Assembly (NCBI RefSeq): GCF_014641455.1
Contig: NZ_BMHT01000004.1
Span: forward strand, 154,025-218,024
Source: Hymenobacter cavernae
GTDB taxonomy: Bacteria > Bacteroidota > Bacteroidia > Cytophagales > Hymenobacteraceae
DNA: 64,000 bases
Direction: 5' to 3'
Position 1 is the first letter of the stretch. Every line of letters starts with the position of its first letter. Below are positions 43,823 through 53,100 of the stretch, piece by piece. The position numbers were made by a program, and so were the translations under genes. A model generated the notes under the pieces. The model saw nothing but the letters and a program-made list of their open reading frames with translations. It had not been told where the DNA came from and did not search any database.

Positions 43823-46312
43823 CTACTCTAGCACCACCACATCGCCCCGACGCGACTCTGGTAATACTTTCAGCATCTGTACTTTACCGTCTTTCACTAC
43901 TGCTTCCACAGTAGTCTGGTACGGCGCATGGAGCTTGAAATGCACGTTCCAATCCTTGGGCCAGGCGGGGAGCAGGAAGATCTTGCGGCCGTCGGTTTGC
44001 AGCAACATCTCTTGCAGGCCGATCATGCCGGAGCCGCCCCAGTTGTGGTCGGGTGTCCAGTCGTAGCCGGGGCCCCAGAAGGCGGGAAAGCGGCGGCCAG
44101 AATCTTGCAGCTTCTGCACCGTCAGCTCGGCGGTTTCTTGGGTCAGACCTAGCCTTGCGGCGAAGATGTTGTGTTGCTTCCAACCGATGTGGCTCCGAAA
44201 CTTCTGCACGTCAGCGTCATACAAATACGTGTTGCGCGCCGTGTCGAGGCCCGCTTTGCCTAGGCCGTAGAGGCCCCAGGGGTAAACGGGATAGAGCTGG
44301 GGGCTTTCCGTGTTATTTACTCGCTCCCAAAGCTTGGCCGGCGCTAGCATGGGGTGACCGTCGACGTTTCGGAAGTTGAGGGGCGGAATACGGCTAAGCA
44401 TGGCCGTCCAGTCTTTGCGTTTTTGCTCCGTTAAGTAGCTCGGCGGTAGCTCCAATAAGCGCGTCAGCACCGTGCGGAGTGCCGCGGTGGTGGAGGTGGA
44501 GTTGTAGGCCATCTTGTACGTCTCGGCGCCGGAGCTAGGATAGAGTACGAGGTGGCCCGCGCCGTCGAGGGCTTTGGCGCCGCGCTGGCGGGCTAGATAC
44601 TGGTAGTGCTGGTCGAAGAAGGTCAGGCAGCTCTCGATAAAAGGCAGGTAAGCCGTGGCGTCTTGGCCGGCGTAGCGCTCGGTTTCCAGCATCATCAGGC
44701 AGAATTCCAGCACGGTGTCCCACTCGTATTCCAGCCAAGCGTTGTACTCCATGCCCTTGTCAAAGTCGGCGGGCCGCTTCCAGCCGTATTCGGCCGGATT
44801 GGGCAGGCCGAAGTTCTCGAGTTGCTCGGTGAAGCACGCGCCGGGGTGGTGCCAGTAGGTTTCGCTCCGCAACTCGGCGTTGCGTAGAAGCTGCTGGTAG
44901 AAGGTGAACTGCGGGCGCATCAAGTCCGCGTCGCCACTTTTGAGCATGGGCCAATACACCAAGCGTTGGTTTTGGGCTGTGTGCGTGCCGCCGCCCCAGT
45001 TGCGGAAGTCGGGCGTGAACTTGAGTGTAGAATCAACCCGCGACGGGTCGTAGGTGAAGAGGCCGCCGTTGAACTTGGTCGGGTATTCGCCGAACGCATT
45101 GCAGCCCAGCATGTAGCGAAAGAGCTGGTAATTCTGCCCCGCTTGCCACCTAGGGGTATTGGCCGCTTTCTGGCCTGGGTCGATAAATACGAAGCTGCGG
45201 TTCCAGTAGTCGTGCCACCAGGCTAGGGTGCGCTGGCGGGCGGCTTTGCTGTTGGCGCTGGCTAGCTTGATGGTTTGCTGCAAGCTAGCTTGCCACTGCG
45301 CTACGCTGCCCGTTTTGGCGGTATTGAGCACCAGCGCTATAGCATGTGATTTTGCGGGAGCTTGGCTCTTGATCTTCCAGCCCTTGTAGCGGGTATCTAA
45401 ATATTGGCCGTTGGTGATGCCCGCCGGCGTCATGTTGTGTCCTTGCAGCGCGCCACCGAAAATTAGGTTTTGCAACGGGTTGAACAGCTGCGGCTTTATA
45501 GCTTCCAAGCCCTGCTGCCGCACCACTACATCAAACACCGTCTGCGGGCGGTTCTGGTGGTAGAACACGACGCCTTGGTTCTGGAATAGGACGCTGTCTT
45601 GGAAGGTCCGCACGTCGCCTTGGGGCGCCCACTTGTAGGAGTTAGCGTTGTTCTCCTTGCCTTTTGGCACGTGGTCTTCAAAGCGCCAGGTCTCGTAGCT
45701 CGCTTCAGCGCTAAGCTTTTGGTTGCTAGCAACTTCTAGGTGCACGACGGGCTTGAATACATCCACCCATACGTTCACTTGCGCCGAAAGAGGCCCGTTA
45801 GCGCCGCTGATCTTTACGTAGCCATCTTGCAGTACAAGCTCTTGCTTAAAGCTCTGGCCTTCAAACGGGTTTGGCGTCAGTTTAAGCCGCACCCGACCTA
45901 GCTTTAACAGGGCGTTGTTCTCATCGAAGGTGCCGCTGCGGGCGACGTAGAACAGCACTTCGCCTTTTTCCACCCACACGTTTAAGCCCACGTCGCCACC
46001 GCCGCAAGGCATTGATTCTCCGCTGTTCTTGCTTTGGGTAGTCCAGGCTAGGTTGTAGTCGGCTAGCTCGGTAGCTAGGTTTTGGGCTTGAATAGAAAGG
46101 CTAGTTAGGAGAAGAAGCGATAGGATCGTACTGACGTAGCGCCTCACCCCCCGGTCCCCTCTCCGAAAAAGGAGAGGGGGAGCCAAACGACTACATTCAA
46201 AGAACGGCTCTCCCTGGAATGTGCTGCCGTGGCTCCCCCGCAAGCGCTTTATGCGCGCTACCATTTTCGGAGAGGGGGCTGGGGGGTGGGGCGCACGATC
46301 GAACATTCTCAT
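43823..46312 (-). CDS. DUF5703 family secreted glycosidase-like protein (GH95-like)
   Basis: The conserved part begins LATELADYNLAWTTQSKNSG and continues SMPCGGGDVGLNVWVEKGEV, as in the DUF5703 family. A beta-sandwich (about residues 75-350) and an (alpha/alpha)6 region resemble GH95, whose RG-II member is an alpha-L-galactosidase; activity here is unproven. Start chosen at 46312, an ATG overlapping the stop of the upstream esterase (ATGA). From there the frame runs through two element A copies and their spacer before the signal-peptide core YVSTILSLLLLTSLSIQAQ. A GTG inside the repeat (VRRYVST) is an alternative start giving a normal-length signal peptide. Confidence 0.72.
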   Translation of the reverse strand: MRMFDRAPHPPAPSPKMVARIKRLRGSHGSTFQGEPFFECSRLAPPLLFRRGDRGVRRYVSTILSLLLLTSLSIQAQNLATELADYNLAWTTQSKNSGESMPCGGGDVGLNVWVEKGEVLFYVARSGTFDENNALLKLGRVRLKLTPNPFEGQSFKQELVLQDGYVKISGANGPLSAQVNVWVDVFKPVVHLEVASNQKLSAEASYETWRFEDHVPKGKENNANSYKWAPQGDVRTFQDSVLFQNQGVVFYHQNRPQTVFDVVVRQQGLEAIKPQLFNPLQNLIFGGALQGHNMTPAGITNGQYLDTRYKGWKIKSQAPAKSHAIALVLNTAKTGSVAQWQASLQQTIKLASANSKAARQRTLAWWHDYWNRSFVFIDPGQKAANTPRWQAGQNYQLFRYMLGCNAFGEYPTKFNGGLFTYDPSRVDSTLKFTPDFRNWGGGTHTAQNQRLVYWPMLKSGDADLMRPQFTFYQQLLRNAELRSETYWHHPGACFTEQLENFGLPNPAEYGWKRPADFDKGMEYNAWLEYEWDTVLEFCLMMLETERYAGQDATAYLPFIESCLTFFDQHYQYLARQRGAKALDGAGHLVLYPSSGAETYKMAYNSTSTTAALRTVLTRLLELPPSYLTEQKRKDWTAMLSRIPPLNFRNVDGHPMLAPAKLWERVNNTESPQLYPVYPWGLYGLGKAGLDTARNTYLYDADVQKFRSHIGWKQHNIFAARLGLTQETAELTVQKLQDSGRRFPAFWGPGYDWTPDHNWGGSGMIGLQEMLLQTDGRKIFLLPAWPKDWNVHFKLHAPYQTTVEAVVKDGKVQMLKVLPESRRGDVVVLE
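46139..46294. repeat. Element A pair lying in the 5' coding part of the DUF5703 gene
   Basis: Left copy 46139-46184 and right copy 46231-46294 face each other. The right one carries the extra CGCAAGCGCTTTATGCGCGC segment seen at 20867. Both are open in the frame of the gene starting at 46312, and with a 46-bp spacer they separate its start codon from the hydrophobic signal sequence. Confidence 0.85.
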
Positions 46313-47742
46313 TCTGCCCAATCGTCTGTGCGGAAGGACGATACTGGCAGCCCTTCTGTGCTGAACAACGTGGCGCGGGTGAAATCTTGGAAGGCGTAGC
46401 GCACCGCTACGGGCGCCTTCACCGCCTCGGCCGATACGGTGATGCTGCTGCCGTTGAGGCTAGCTTTGGCTGGGTAGAACTTCTTATCGGCGCCGGCTAC
46501 TTCGAAGCCTGTAAGATCCTGGCTGAAGGAAGTCATACCGTTGGGCGAGTCCTTGAACCGCACTACCACCTCATTCCCTTTCACCTGCATCGACTCATAG
46601 CCTGGGCTCACGGCGCCGAAACCTTTCAGACCATATGTCTTATTCAGCGCCAACAGCGCCAGGCGGGTGCCACCGGGCTCTTTGCGCATGGGGTGGATGC
46701 TCGTCTCCTCGCCTATATCCAGCAGCACGGCCATGGCGGTGTTGGGCACCTGGGTCTGGAGCTTGCGCTGGGTGTCGCGGATGAAGGCCGAGTTGTATTT
46801 GCCACCCTTGTTCTTGGAGGTGCGGGTGTAGTCGAAAGGAGCAATCTGAGCGTAGTAGAACGGAAAGTCGCCCATGTTCCAATGCGTGCGCCACTGCTTC
46901 ACCATGGCGGCAAACATCTTCTCGTACTCATCGGGTCGGTCGTAGTTCGATTCGCCCTGATACCAGATAGCACCCTTAATTCCGTAGCCCTCAATAGGAT
47001 GCAACATGCCGTTGTAGAGCGTGGTGGCCGTGCGACTCACCTGCTTGATGGTGTCGCCCTTGGCCGGAATCTTTACGCCTGCAAACTCCCGCAGCGTGGC
47101 CGGGTCCATCCAGGCTTCAATAAAGGAGCCGCTGTAGCTGCAATGCACCAGGCCCACCGGCACGTGCAATTGTTCTTGCAGCAGGCGCCCGAAGTAGTAG
47201 GCCGTCGCGCTGAAGTTGCTCACCGCCTCAGGCTCGGCTAGGCGCCAGGGGGAAGGCTTGCTGTTCTCCTGCGGCTCGGTTACCGACGAGCGCGGCACGG
47301 TGTAGAGCCGCAGTTGGTCGTTCTTGGAATGCAGTATTGCCTCGTTCGACCCTAACACCGGCTGGCCTTTAAAGCCCTTCAGCGGCATTTCCATGTTCGA
47401 CTGCCCACCGCACAGCCACACCTCCCCGACTAGTACGTTTTTGAGCTGAATAGTCGGTCCATCACCGCTGACAGTCAGCCCGTAAGGGGTGTAGCTCGCG
47501 GCGGGCGTGTGCACCTTTAGCTTCCACTTGCCCGCCGCGTCGGCCTTGGCCGTGTACTTCTGCTTCCCCCACGATGGGCTAACCGTGATGGTGCTGCCCG
47601 CCTTTGCCCAACCCCACACCGCGCAATCGGCTTTCTGCTGGAGCACCATGTTATCGGTGAAGATGGAAGGTAGTTTGACTTCGGCTTGCAAGGCCAAAGG
47701 GAAAGCTAAGGAGAGGGAAAGAAGGAAAGGTTTGAGGGTCAT
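46309..47742 (-). CDS. Sialate O-acetylesterase-family SGNH esterase
   Basis: Start at the ATG of MTLKPFLLSL (47742); the longer frame reads through a repeat. The 477-residue secreted protein has the SGNH blocks WLCGGQSNMEMPLKG (catalytic Ser) and GAIWYQGESNYDRPDEY, and a late region with His in SIHPMRKEPGG. An inserted beta-domain (about 40-100) is typical. Some relatives deacetylate hemicellulose or pectin (CE20 type), which suits the acetylated sugars of RG-II. Its last codons overlap the DUF5703 start by ATGA, so it is translationally coupled to it. Confidence 0.85.
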   Translation of the reverse strand: MTLKPFLLSLSLAFPLALQAEVKLPSIFTDNMVLQQKADCAVWGWAKAGSTITVSPSWGKQKYTAKADAAGKWKLKVHTPAASYTPYGLTVSGDGPTIQLKNVLVGEVWLCGGQSNMEMPLKGFKGQPVLGSNEAILHSKNDQLRLYTVPRSSVTEPQENSKPSPWRLAEPEAVSNFSATAYYFGRLLQEQLHVPVGLVHCSYSGSFIEAWMDPATLREFAGVKIPAKGDTIKQVSRTATTLYNGMLHPIEGYGIKGAIWYQGESNYDRPDEYEKMFAAMVKQWRTHWNMGDFPFYYAQIAPFDYTRTSKNKGGKYNSAFIRDTQRKLQTQVPNTAMAVLLDIGEETSIHPMRKEPGGTRLALLALNKTYGLKGFGAVSPGYESMQVKGNEVVVRFKDSPNGMTSFSQDLTGFEVAGADKKFYPAKASLNGSSITVSAEAVKAPVAVRYAFQDFTRATLFSTEGLPVSSFRTDDWAE

Positions 47743-47760
47743 GGAAAAGCGAAGTAGTTG

Positions 47761-47847
47761 TAGCGCGGACTTTGTAGTCCGCGCTGGAAAATATAAGCTT
47801 TTGAAAATGTGCAGAATAGCCAAGCGCGGACTACAAAGTCCGCGCTA
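47761..47847. repeat. C-like hairpin pair with a different stem (C8)
   Basis: Arm 1 folds as AGCGCGGACT-TTGT-AGTCCGCGCT and arm 2 as AGCGCGGACT-ACAA-AGTCCGCGCT, flanked by TA. The loops are mutually complementary, so the two arms can also pair with each other, as in the C repeats. It fills the gap between the GH127 stop and the esterase start. Confidence 0.85.
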
Positions 47848-47852
47848 CGTGG

Positions 47853-49895
47853 TTACCGGCTCAGCGGAATCCAGACTTCCATGTCGGCGTGGCCGCGGTT
47901 GCCCCAGGCGTAGTAGGGGATGAGCTTGAGCGGTACTGTAGTTAGCTTTTGGTCGGTGAGGGGGCGGTAGAGCTGGTTAGCGCTCCACTGCTCGGGCGTG
48001 AGCTTGCCTTTGCCTTCCAGGTACATAATATCGCTGTTGGCGATTTGCAAACGCTTGGGCGTCAAGGTGGAGCTGGCAGAAATAGCTAAGCTGCTGATTT
48101 TCTTGTCCTTCGAGAAGTCCGTCGATTCGAGGCAGTAGACCACGGGGCCGCGCTTCACGGCTACTTGGTTGCGGGTTTCTTCTACTAGGGGGTTGGCTTC
48201 TACTAGTTGGGCCTGCATGGGCAGCACTAGCTCCACCTTATCGCCGGCTTTCCACTGGCGGTTGATTTCGGCGTATTGCCCGGGCGTAAGCGCAGAGGTC
48301 CAGGTCTTGCCGTTCACCATGAGCTTCGCCGGCCCGCTCCAGCTTGGAATGCGGAAAAACAGCGAAGTAGGCTTAGCGGGCGCTTCCTGGAACGTGACGT
48401 TGATGTTGCCATCCCAAGGGTAGTTCGTGGTCTGGGTGAGCTTCACCGGGGAGCCGTCTTTGAGCTTGGTAGCGAGGGTGTTGCCGCCGTAGAAGTTGAA
48501 CCACAGGCCCTTGTCGGAGGTGCTGTAGAGGTAGTTATTCACCTCCGCAATAGTGCGCACCACGTTGGGCGGACAGCAGTTCGACAGGCTGATGTACTCC
48601 ACCCGATCCTTGGACCATCGTTGGTTGAAGGGCAGGTCGTCGGAAAATGCCATGGGGTTGGTATACAGGAACTTGGTGCCGTCCAGACTGATGCCGGAGA
48701 GCACGCTGTTGTACAGGGTGGTTTCCATCACCTCGGCGTACTTGGCGTCGCCGGTGTCGAGCAGCATGCGCCAGTTCCAGAGCACGTTGCCGATGTTGGC
48801 GCAGGTCTCGCCGTGGGCGGTGTAGTTGGGCAACTGGTAGTCGCGACCGTAGGCTTGGTGGATTTTCTGGACGGTGTCGGGCTTGTAGGCGGTGCCATCG
48901 GGCGACACGCCGTCGTAGAGGGCGCCGCACGCGCCGGTCACATACATTTTGTGGCTAGTCACGTCGTCCCACATCAGGTTCAGGGTCGACATCAACGACT
49001 GGTCGCCGGTTTCGGCGTACACGTCGGCTACCCCGGCGAAGAGGTAGTTGGCGCGCACCGCGTGGCCGCCGGCCTTGGTCATTTTGCGGAACGGAACGCG
49101 GTCCTGGTTGTCGTCGGTGCCGATGTCTCCCGCCATGCCCCGAATGTCGATCAGGTTTTTGGCAAGCTCCAAATACCGAGGATCTTTGGTGGTGCGGTAC
49201 ATCTCCACCACGCCCATGTAGTGGGAGGGGCAAATGGCATTGCGCGCCAGCTCCGGCGACGACCGTTTGTAGAAATTATAGAGGTAGTCGGTGGCTTTGC
49301 GGGCTAGGTCCAGCATGGTGGTTTTGCCGGTGGCGCGGTAGTGCACGCAGGCGGCCGTCATCAGGTGACCTAGGTTGTAGCTCTCAAAGTTTAGCCGGTC
49401 CTGAAACGCAGTGTTTTTGCCGCTGTTGATGGCCGCAATGGTAGCCTGGGTGTTTAGGTAGCCATCAGCGCGTTGGCACTTGGCAATGACCGGGATAACT
49501 TCATCCATCATCTGATCCAGCTTCGGATCGTGGGTAGTAGCGTAGGCCGAGGCCACGGCTTCAAACAGCTTGTAGAAGTCGCCATCGTGGAAGGGCGGGC
49601 CTTTGTGCTCGCCTTTTTCCAACCCGGCCGCAATTTCAAAGTTGCGGAAGGAGTGGTTGCGCACCGGGTCTTTGTAGAGCTTCCACATGGTCGGAATCAT
49701 CGACTCCTGGCACACCTTGAAGCGGTCGGCCCAGAAGCCCTGCGTCCAAGTCACGCTACCTAGGTCCACGGTGCCGAGCTTGGCGTACTTGCTGGTCGAG
49801 GTGTTCACGAGGCCTTTGTCCTGGGCAAGGCTAGGTTGCATCAGCGCCGCCGACAGCAAGCTCGCAAGAAGGATTTTATGGGTGGGAAGAGGCAT
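47853..49895 (-). CDS. GH127 glycosidase (beta-L-arabinofuranosidase / aceric acid hydrolase type)
   Basis: A 680-residue secreted (alpha/alpha)6 enzyme (signal peptide to about residue 25). All four zinc ligands known from GH127 are present: E363 and C365 (HGETCANIG) and C440-C441 (LSNCCPPNVVRT); one of the adjacent cysteines is the catalytic nucleophile in this family. Characterised GH127 enzymes remove beta-L-arabinofuranose; the RG-II member BT1003 releases aceric acid. Given GH140, GH141 and GH106 around it, aceric acid or arabinose from side-chain B is the likely substrate. Followed at 111 bp by the esterase gene. Confidence 0.9.
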   Translation of the reverse strand: MPLPTHKILLASLLSAALMQPSLAQDKGLVNTSTSKYAKLGTVDLGSVTWTQGFWADRFKVCQESMIPTMWKLYKDPVRNHSFRNFEIAAGLEKGEHKGPPFHDGDFYKLFEAVASAYATTHDPKLDQMMDEVIPVIAKCQRADGYLNTQATIAAINSGKNTAFQDRLNFESYNLGHLMTAACVHYRATGKTTMLDLARKATDYLYNFYKRSSPELARNAICPSHYMGVVEMYRTTKDPRYLELAKNLIDIRGMAGDIGTDDNQDRVPFRKMTKAGGHAVRANYLFAGVADVYAETGDQSLMSTLNLMWDDVTSHKMYVTGACGALYDGVSPDGTAYKPDTVQKIHQAYGRDYQLPNYTAHGETCANIGNVLWNWRMLLDTGDAKYAEVMETTLYNSVLSGISLDGTKFLYTNPMAFSDDLPFNQRWSKDRVEYISLSNCCPPNVVRTIAEVNNYLYSTSDKGLWFNFYGGNTLATKLKDGSPVKLTQTTNYPWDGNINVTFQEAPAKPTSLFFRIPSWSGPAKLMVNGKTWTSALTPGQYAEINRQWKAGDKVELVLPMQAQLVEANPLVEETRNQVAVKRGPVVYCLESTDFSKDKKISSLAISASSTLTPKRLQIANSDIMYLEGKGKLTPEQWSANQLYRPLTDQKLTTVPLKLIPYYAWGNRGHADMEVWIPLSR

Positions 49896-49918
49896 AAGAT
49901 CAAGAGTTTAAATCGTCT

Positions 49919-50123
49919 GTCATGCTGAGCTTGCCGAAGCATCTCTACTGCTTCGTCGGCCGGTGTAGAGACGCAACACTTTGCGTCTCAATCGTTGCGG
50001 ATGTTGTTTGCCTAGGTCGTTCTAGGGAAGTCGTTCAACGGGGAGACGCAAAGTGTTGCGTCTCTACATTGGTCTAGCATCCGCAACAAAGCGGTAGAGA
50101 TGCTTCGACAAGCTCAGCATGAC
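49919..50123. repeat. Nested B/C composite repeat (copy C6, inverted spacer)
   Basis: B arms 49919-49950 and 50092-50123 enclose C arms 49965-49989 and 50043-50067 (stem GAGACGCAA). The spacer is the reverse complement of that in the other copies (GATGTTGTTTGCCTAGG), so the unit is inserted in the opposite orientation. It lies between GH106 and GH127. Confidence 0.85.
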
Positions 50124-50141
50124 GTTTTGGAGTTAGATATT

Positions 50142-53100
50142 CTATTTCAGGCTGTTATCCGGAGCCGTGCTGATAGTCACGGGGCCGAGCAGGCCGGCGG
50201 GTAAAAGGGGCTTTTCGGGGAAGTTGTAGGCGGCGGTGGTTTGCGTTACTTGCTGGTCTTTGGGCAGCGCTCGGTCGCCCACAATGCGGTTAGCCCAGGT
50301 GTTTGTTACGTCGATGGTAAGCTGGTTTTTGCCTTTTTTGACCGCCTGCGTGATGTCGACGCGGTACGGCGCCGTCCAGGCAATGCCGCAGGGCTGGCCG
50401 TTCACGCGCACTTCGGCGAGGTTCGCCACTTGACCTAGCTCCAAGTACACGCGCTTTTGCTTGGCTTTGGCGGCTTTCCAAGTGAAGGTTTTGGTGTAAG
50501 TAGCCGTGCCGGAATAGTGCTTGATAAGCTCGTCGGTGTTCTTGCTCCAATCAGTGAGTTCTTGAAAAGCAATAGGTTGGCTAGGTCCGTGCGACTTGGG
50601 GTCGAAGGTCACTTGCCACGCGCCGGTTAGGGTTTGCGCCGGTGCGGTTTCGAGCCAGTTCTTACCCATGTGCGCCGATTGCTCGCTGGTAGCTTGGCGA
50701 AGCACCACGAACACGGAGCCGTTGCGGTCGAGGCGGAGCGGCAGGCGCGTGCGGCCTTTTTCCACTTGCCAATCGGAAGCTAGGTGCGTTTCGCCGGTCA
50801 CGGGGTCCCACATCTCGGGCACTCGCCCGGCCACGCGCAACGACAAGTCGATAGTGCGGGCGCTGTCTAGTTGGTTGGAAATGAAATAGATGTCAAACTG
50901 CGGATCGGTGCGGTGCGTCCAAGCTAGCTTGTTGGCACGCTGGCCGTCGGTGCTGGTGGCTACTACGTCGCGCTCCAAGCCTAAGCTTTGGAAGGAGTTG
51001 GTGGTGAACGGGCCTTTTATTACTCGGCCTTGGCTGGCCGTAGTTGCTGCTATTTGTGTTGCGTTTGGGCCGTTCTGACGTGGTGCCTCACCCCCCAGCC
51101 CCCTCTCCGAAAAAGGAGAGGGGGAGCCAGACTTATCCTGTAGGGCTAGCTGCTGTAGATCACTCGTTAGTTGCTGAACTTCTTGATCAGCAGTTGGATA
51201 GTTCTTCAGCTCAGGCGAGTGGCTAGGTTTTCTATCCAGCAATACCGTGGCACCGTCTTTCACTAGCGCCAGCAGTTTGCTAGCTACTTCTGGTGACATA
51301 GAGGTGCTGTCGGGCGACATAGCTTGGGCGCCGGGCACCACGAGCACGCCGTAGCTGGCGCCGCCGGGTAGCTCCACGCGGCCATTTTTTACTGTGGCTA
51401 GGTTCAGCAGGGCGTCTTTGTTGAAAGAGTCGTAGGCGTAGCCGTGCAGCGGGTCAATCCACGATTCGGCATCCGTAAGGTTGGCCGTGAAGTTGACCTT
51501 GTAGGGCATTTGGCGGATCGGTAAGCCTTTGTTTTCCAAGCGCTTCTTCTCGCTGGCTACTACTTCCGGGCCGAAGATGCCGGGCAGGTCGGGCACGAGG
51601 CGGTCGGGGAGGATGGCGCGGCGCGGGGTTTCCTCGCCGGTAAACACGGCCACGTCGACCACCGGGCGACCTAGCTGGAGCAGGGCTTGGCAGCGGCGCG
51701 TGTAGTCGACCCAGGCGCGGCCGGGCTTCCACCAGGTTTGGTCGCGCTGGAAGAAGAGGCCGATGTTGCTCAGCGTCATGCCCGGCTTGCGGTCGAGCCA
51801 GGGGTTATGCACGAACACGTGGTTCACTAAGCGGTTCACACCCAGCGCGTAATGGCGGTCTTGCAAGGTTTTCACCAGGGCGGGGTGCTCGTCCCAGGCC
51901 ATGCCCGCTACGCCTAGCTCGGTGAAGGCCTCCGCTTGCACGATGTTTTTGCCGTAGATGTGCGCGCCTGAAATGGCGTCGAGCATGTCGTTGGGCTTGT
52001 CGTGGGTGGGGCTGCGAAACCAGAACTCGCCCATGGGCACGTCCACGTTCTTGTAGTGCAGCAGCCCGTCGCTGACCATCGTGGGGGCTACCGCTTCGGC
52101 TGTGAAGGCGCAGCCTTTGGCGTGGGCTAGGTCGGCGAGGCTGGCATAGAACTTATCGTTCACCAGCTCCGCAATCGTCTGGCGTACATCAAACAAGAAG
52201 CGCTCCGACACGTCGGCGCTCTGCATCGGCACGCCGGCCATGATGGGCAAGTACGGCATGAGGTCGTAGCCGCGGCGCTTCTGAAACTCAGCCGCGAAGT
52301 TCGTTGACCAGTTTTGGCTGCCGCACTCCCAACTGTCCACGTGAAAGATCTTCAGCACCCGCGAAGCTAGGTCTGGGCCGGCTTGCTTGATGGCCTCGCC
52401 AAACCAGCTATTGAACTGAAGGGTAATGGCTTCGGGGTTGAACTTGTCGCACTCCAGACCGCGCGCTCCGCCGCCGGTGGTGTTGACGGCCCCCGTGGAA
52501 GTGTGCCCCACCCGCAGGATGGTCCAGCGGCCGGCGGGTACGTCCCACGTCAGGCGGCCGTCGGCACCTAGCTTGCTGGTTAGGTTTACCATTTTGGCCA
52601 GCGGCACGCACAGGTTATCAGGAACTTGTTGGGCTGTAGTGCGTTTGCTCACGCGCCATACCTCGCCGTTTTTGCCCTCGTACTGATTAATGCGTGCTTC
52701 TTCCGAAAGACGGATTTCGGTGACTTTCAGCGACTGTTTCCACTTGGCTGCGTCGAGGTCTTCGGCGCCGGGCTCCGAGCCTTCGGGGTTATACACAAAG
52801 CGGAAGTAGCGCGCCGTGGCCGGCACGATGGCGTGGGTCACGGCGCTGCTATCCTGCCAACCGCTGCGCGGCGCCTGCAACCGGCCCACCGGCCGGAACT
52901 GCTGCCCATCGTCGCTAGCCTCCACGAGGAGGCGGTTGGCCTGGTAGTTATAGCCTTTCGAGCGAATCCGAATGGAACGGCAGGTGAACGGCTTGTCGAA
53001 CGCGTACTGAATCCAGCATGGCGCGCTGCTCTGGAAGCCCTTCTTATTGCCGGTCTCAATCAGTGAGGCAGCATTCGCATCGGTGCCGGTGGCGTTGGTG

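Noticed and set aside
46219-47241. 340-residue open frame on the plus strand
   Set aside because: Antisense to the esterase gene with SGNH motifs; no domain seen.
48276-49307. 343-residue open frame on the plus strand
   Set aside because: It is antisense to the GH127 gene, whose zinc ligands and full domain are clear; the composition (Val/Gly/His/Arg-rich) is that of a shadow frame.
14390-50067. Regularly repeated GAGACGC sequences as a possible CRISPR array
   Set aside because: Copies are dispersed singly in gaps, are palindromic and covary; there are no spacer-repeat tandem units and no cas genes.
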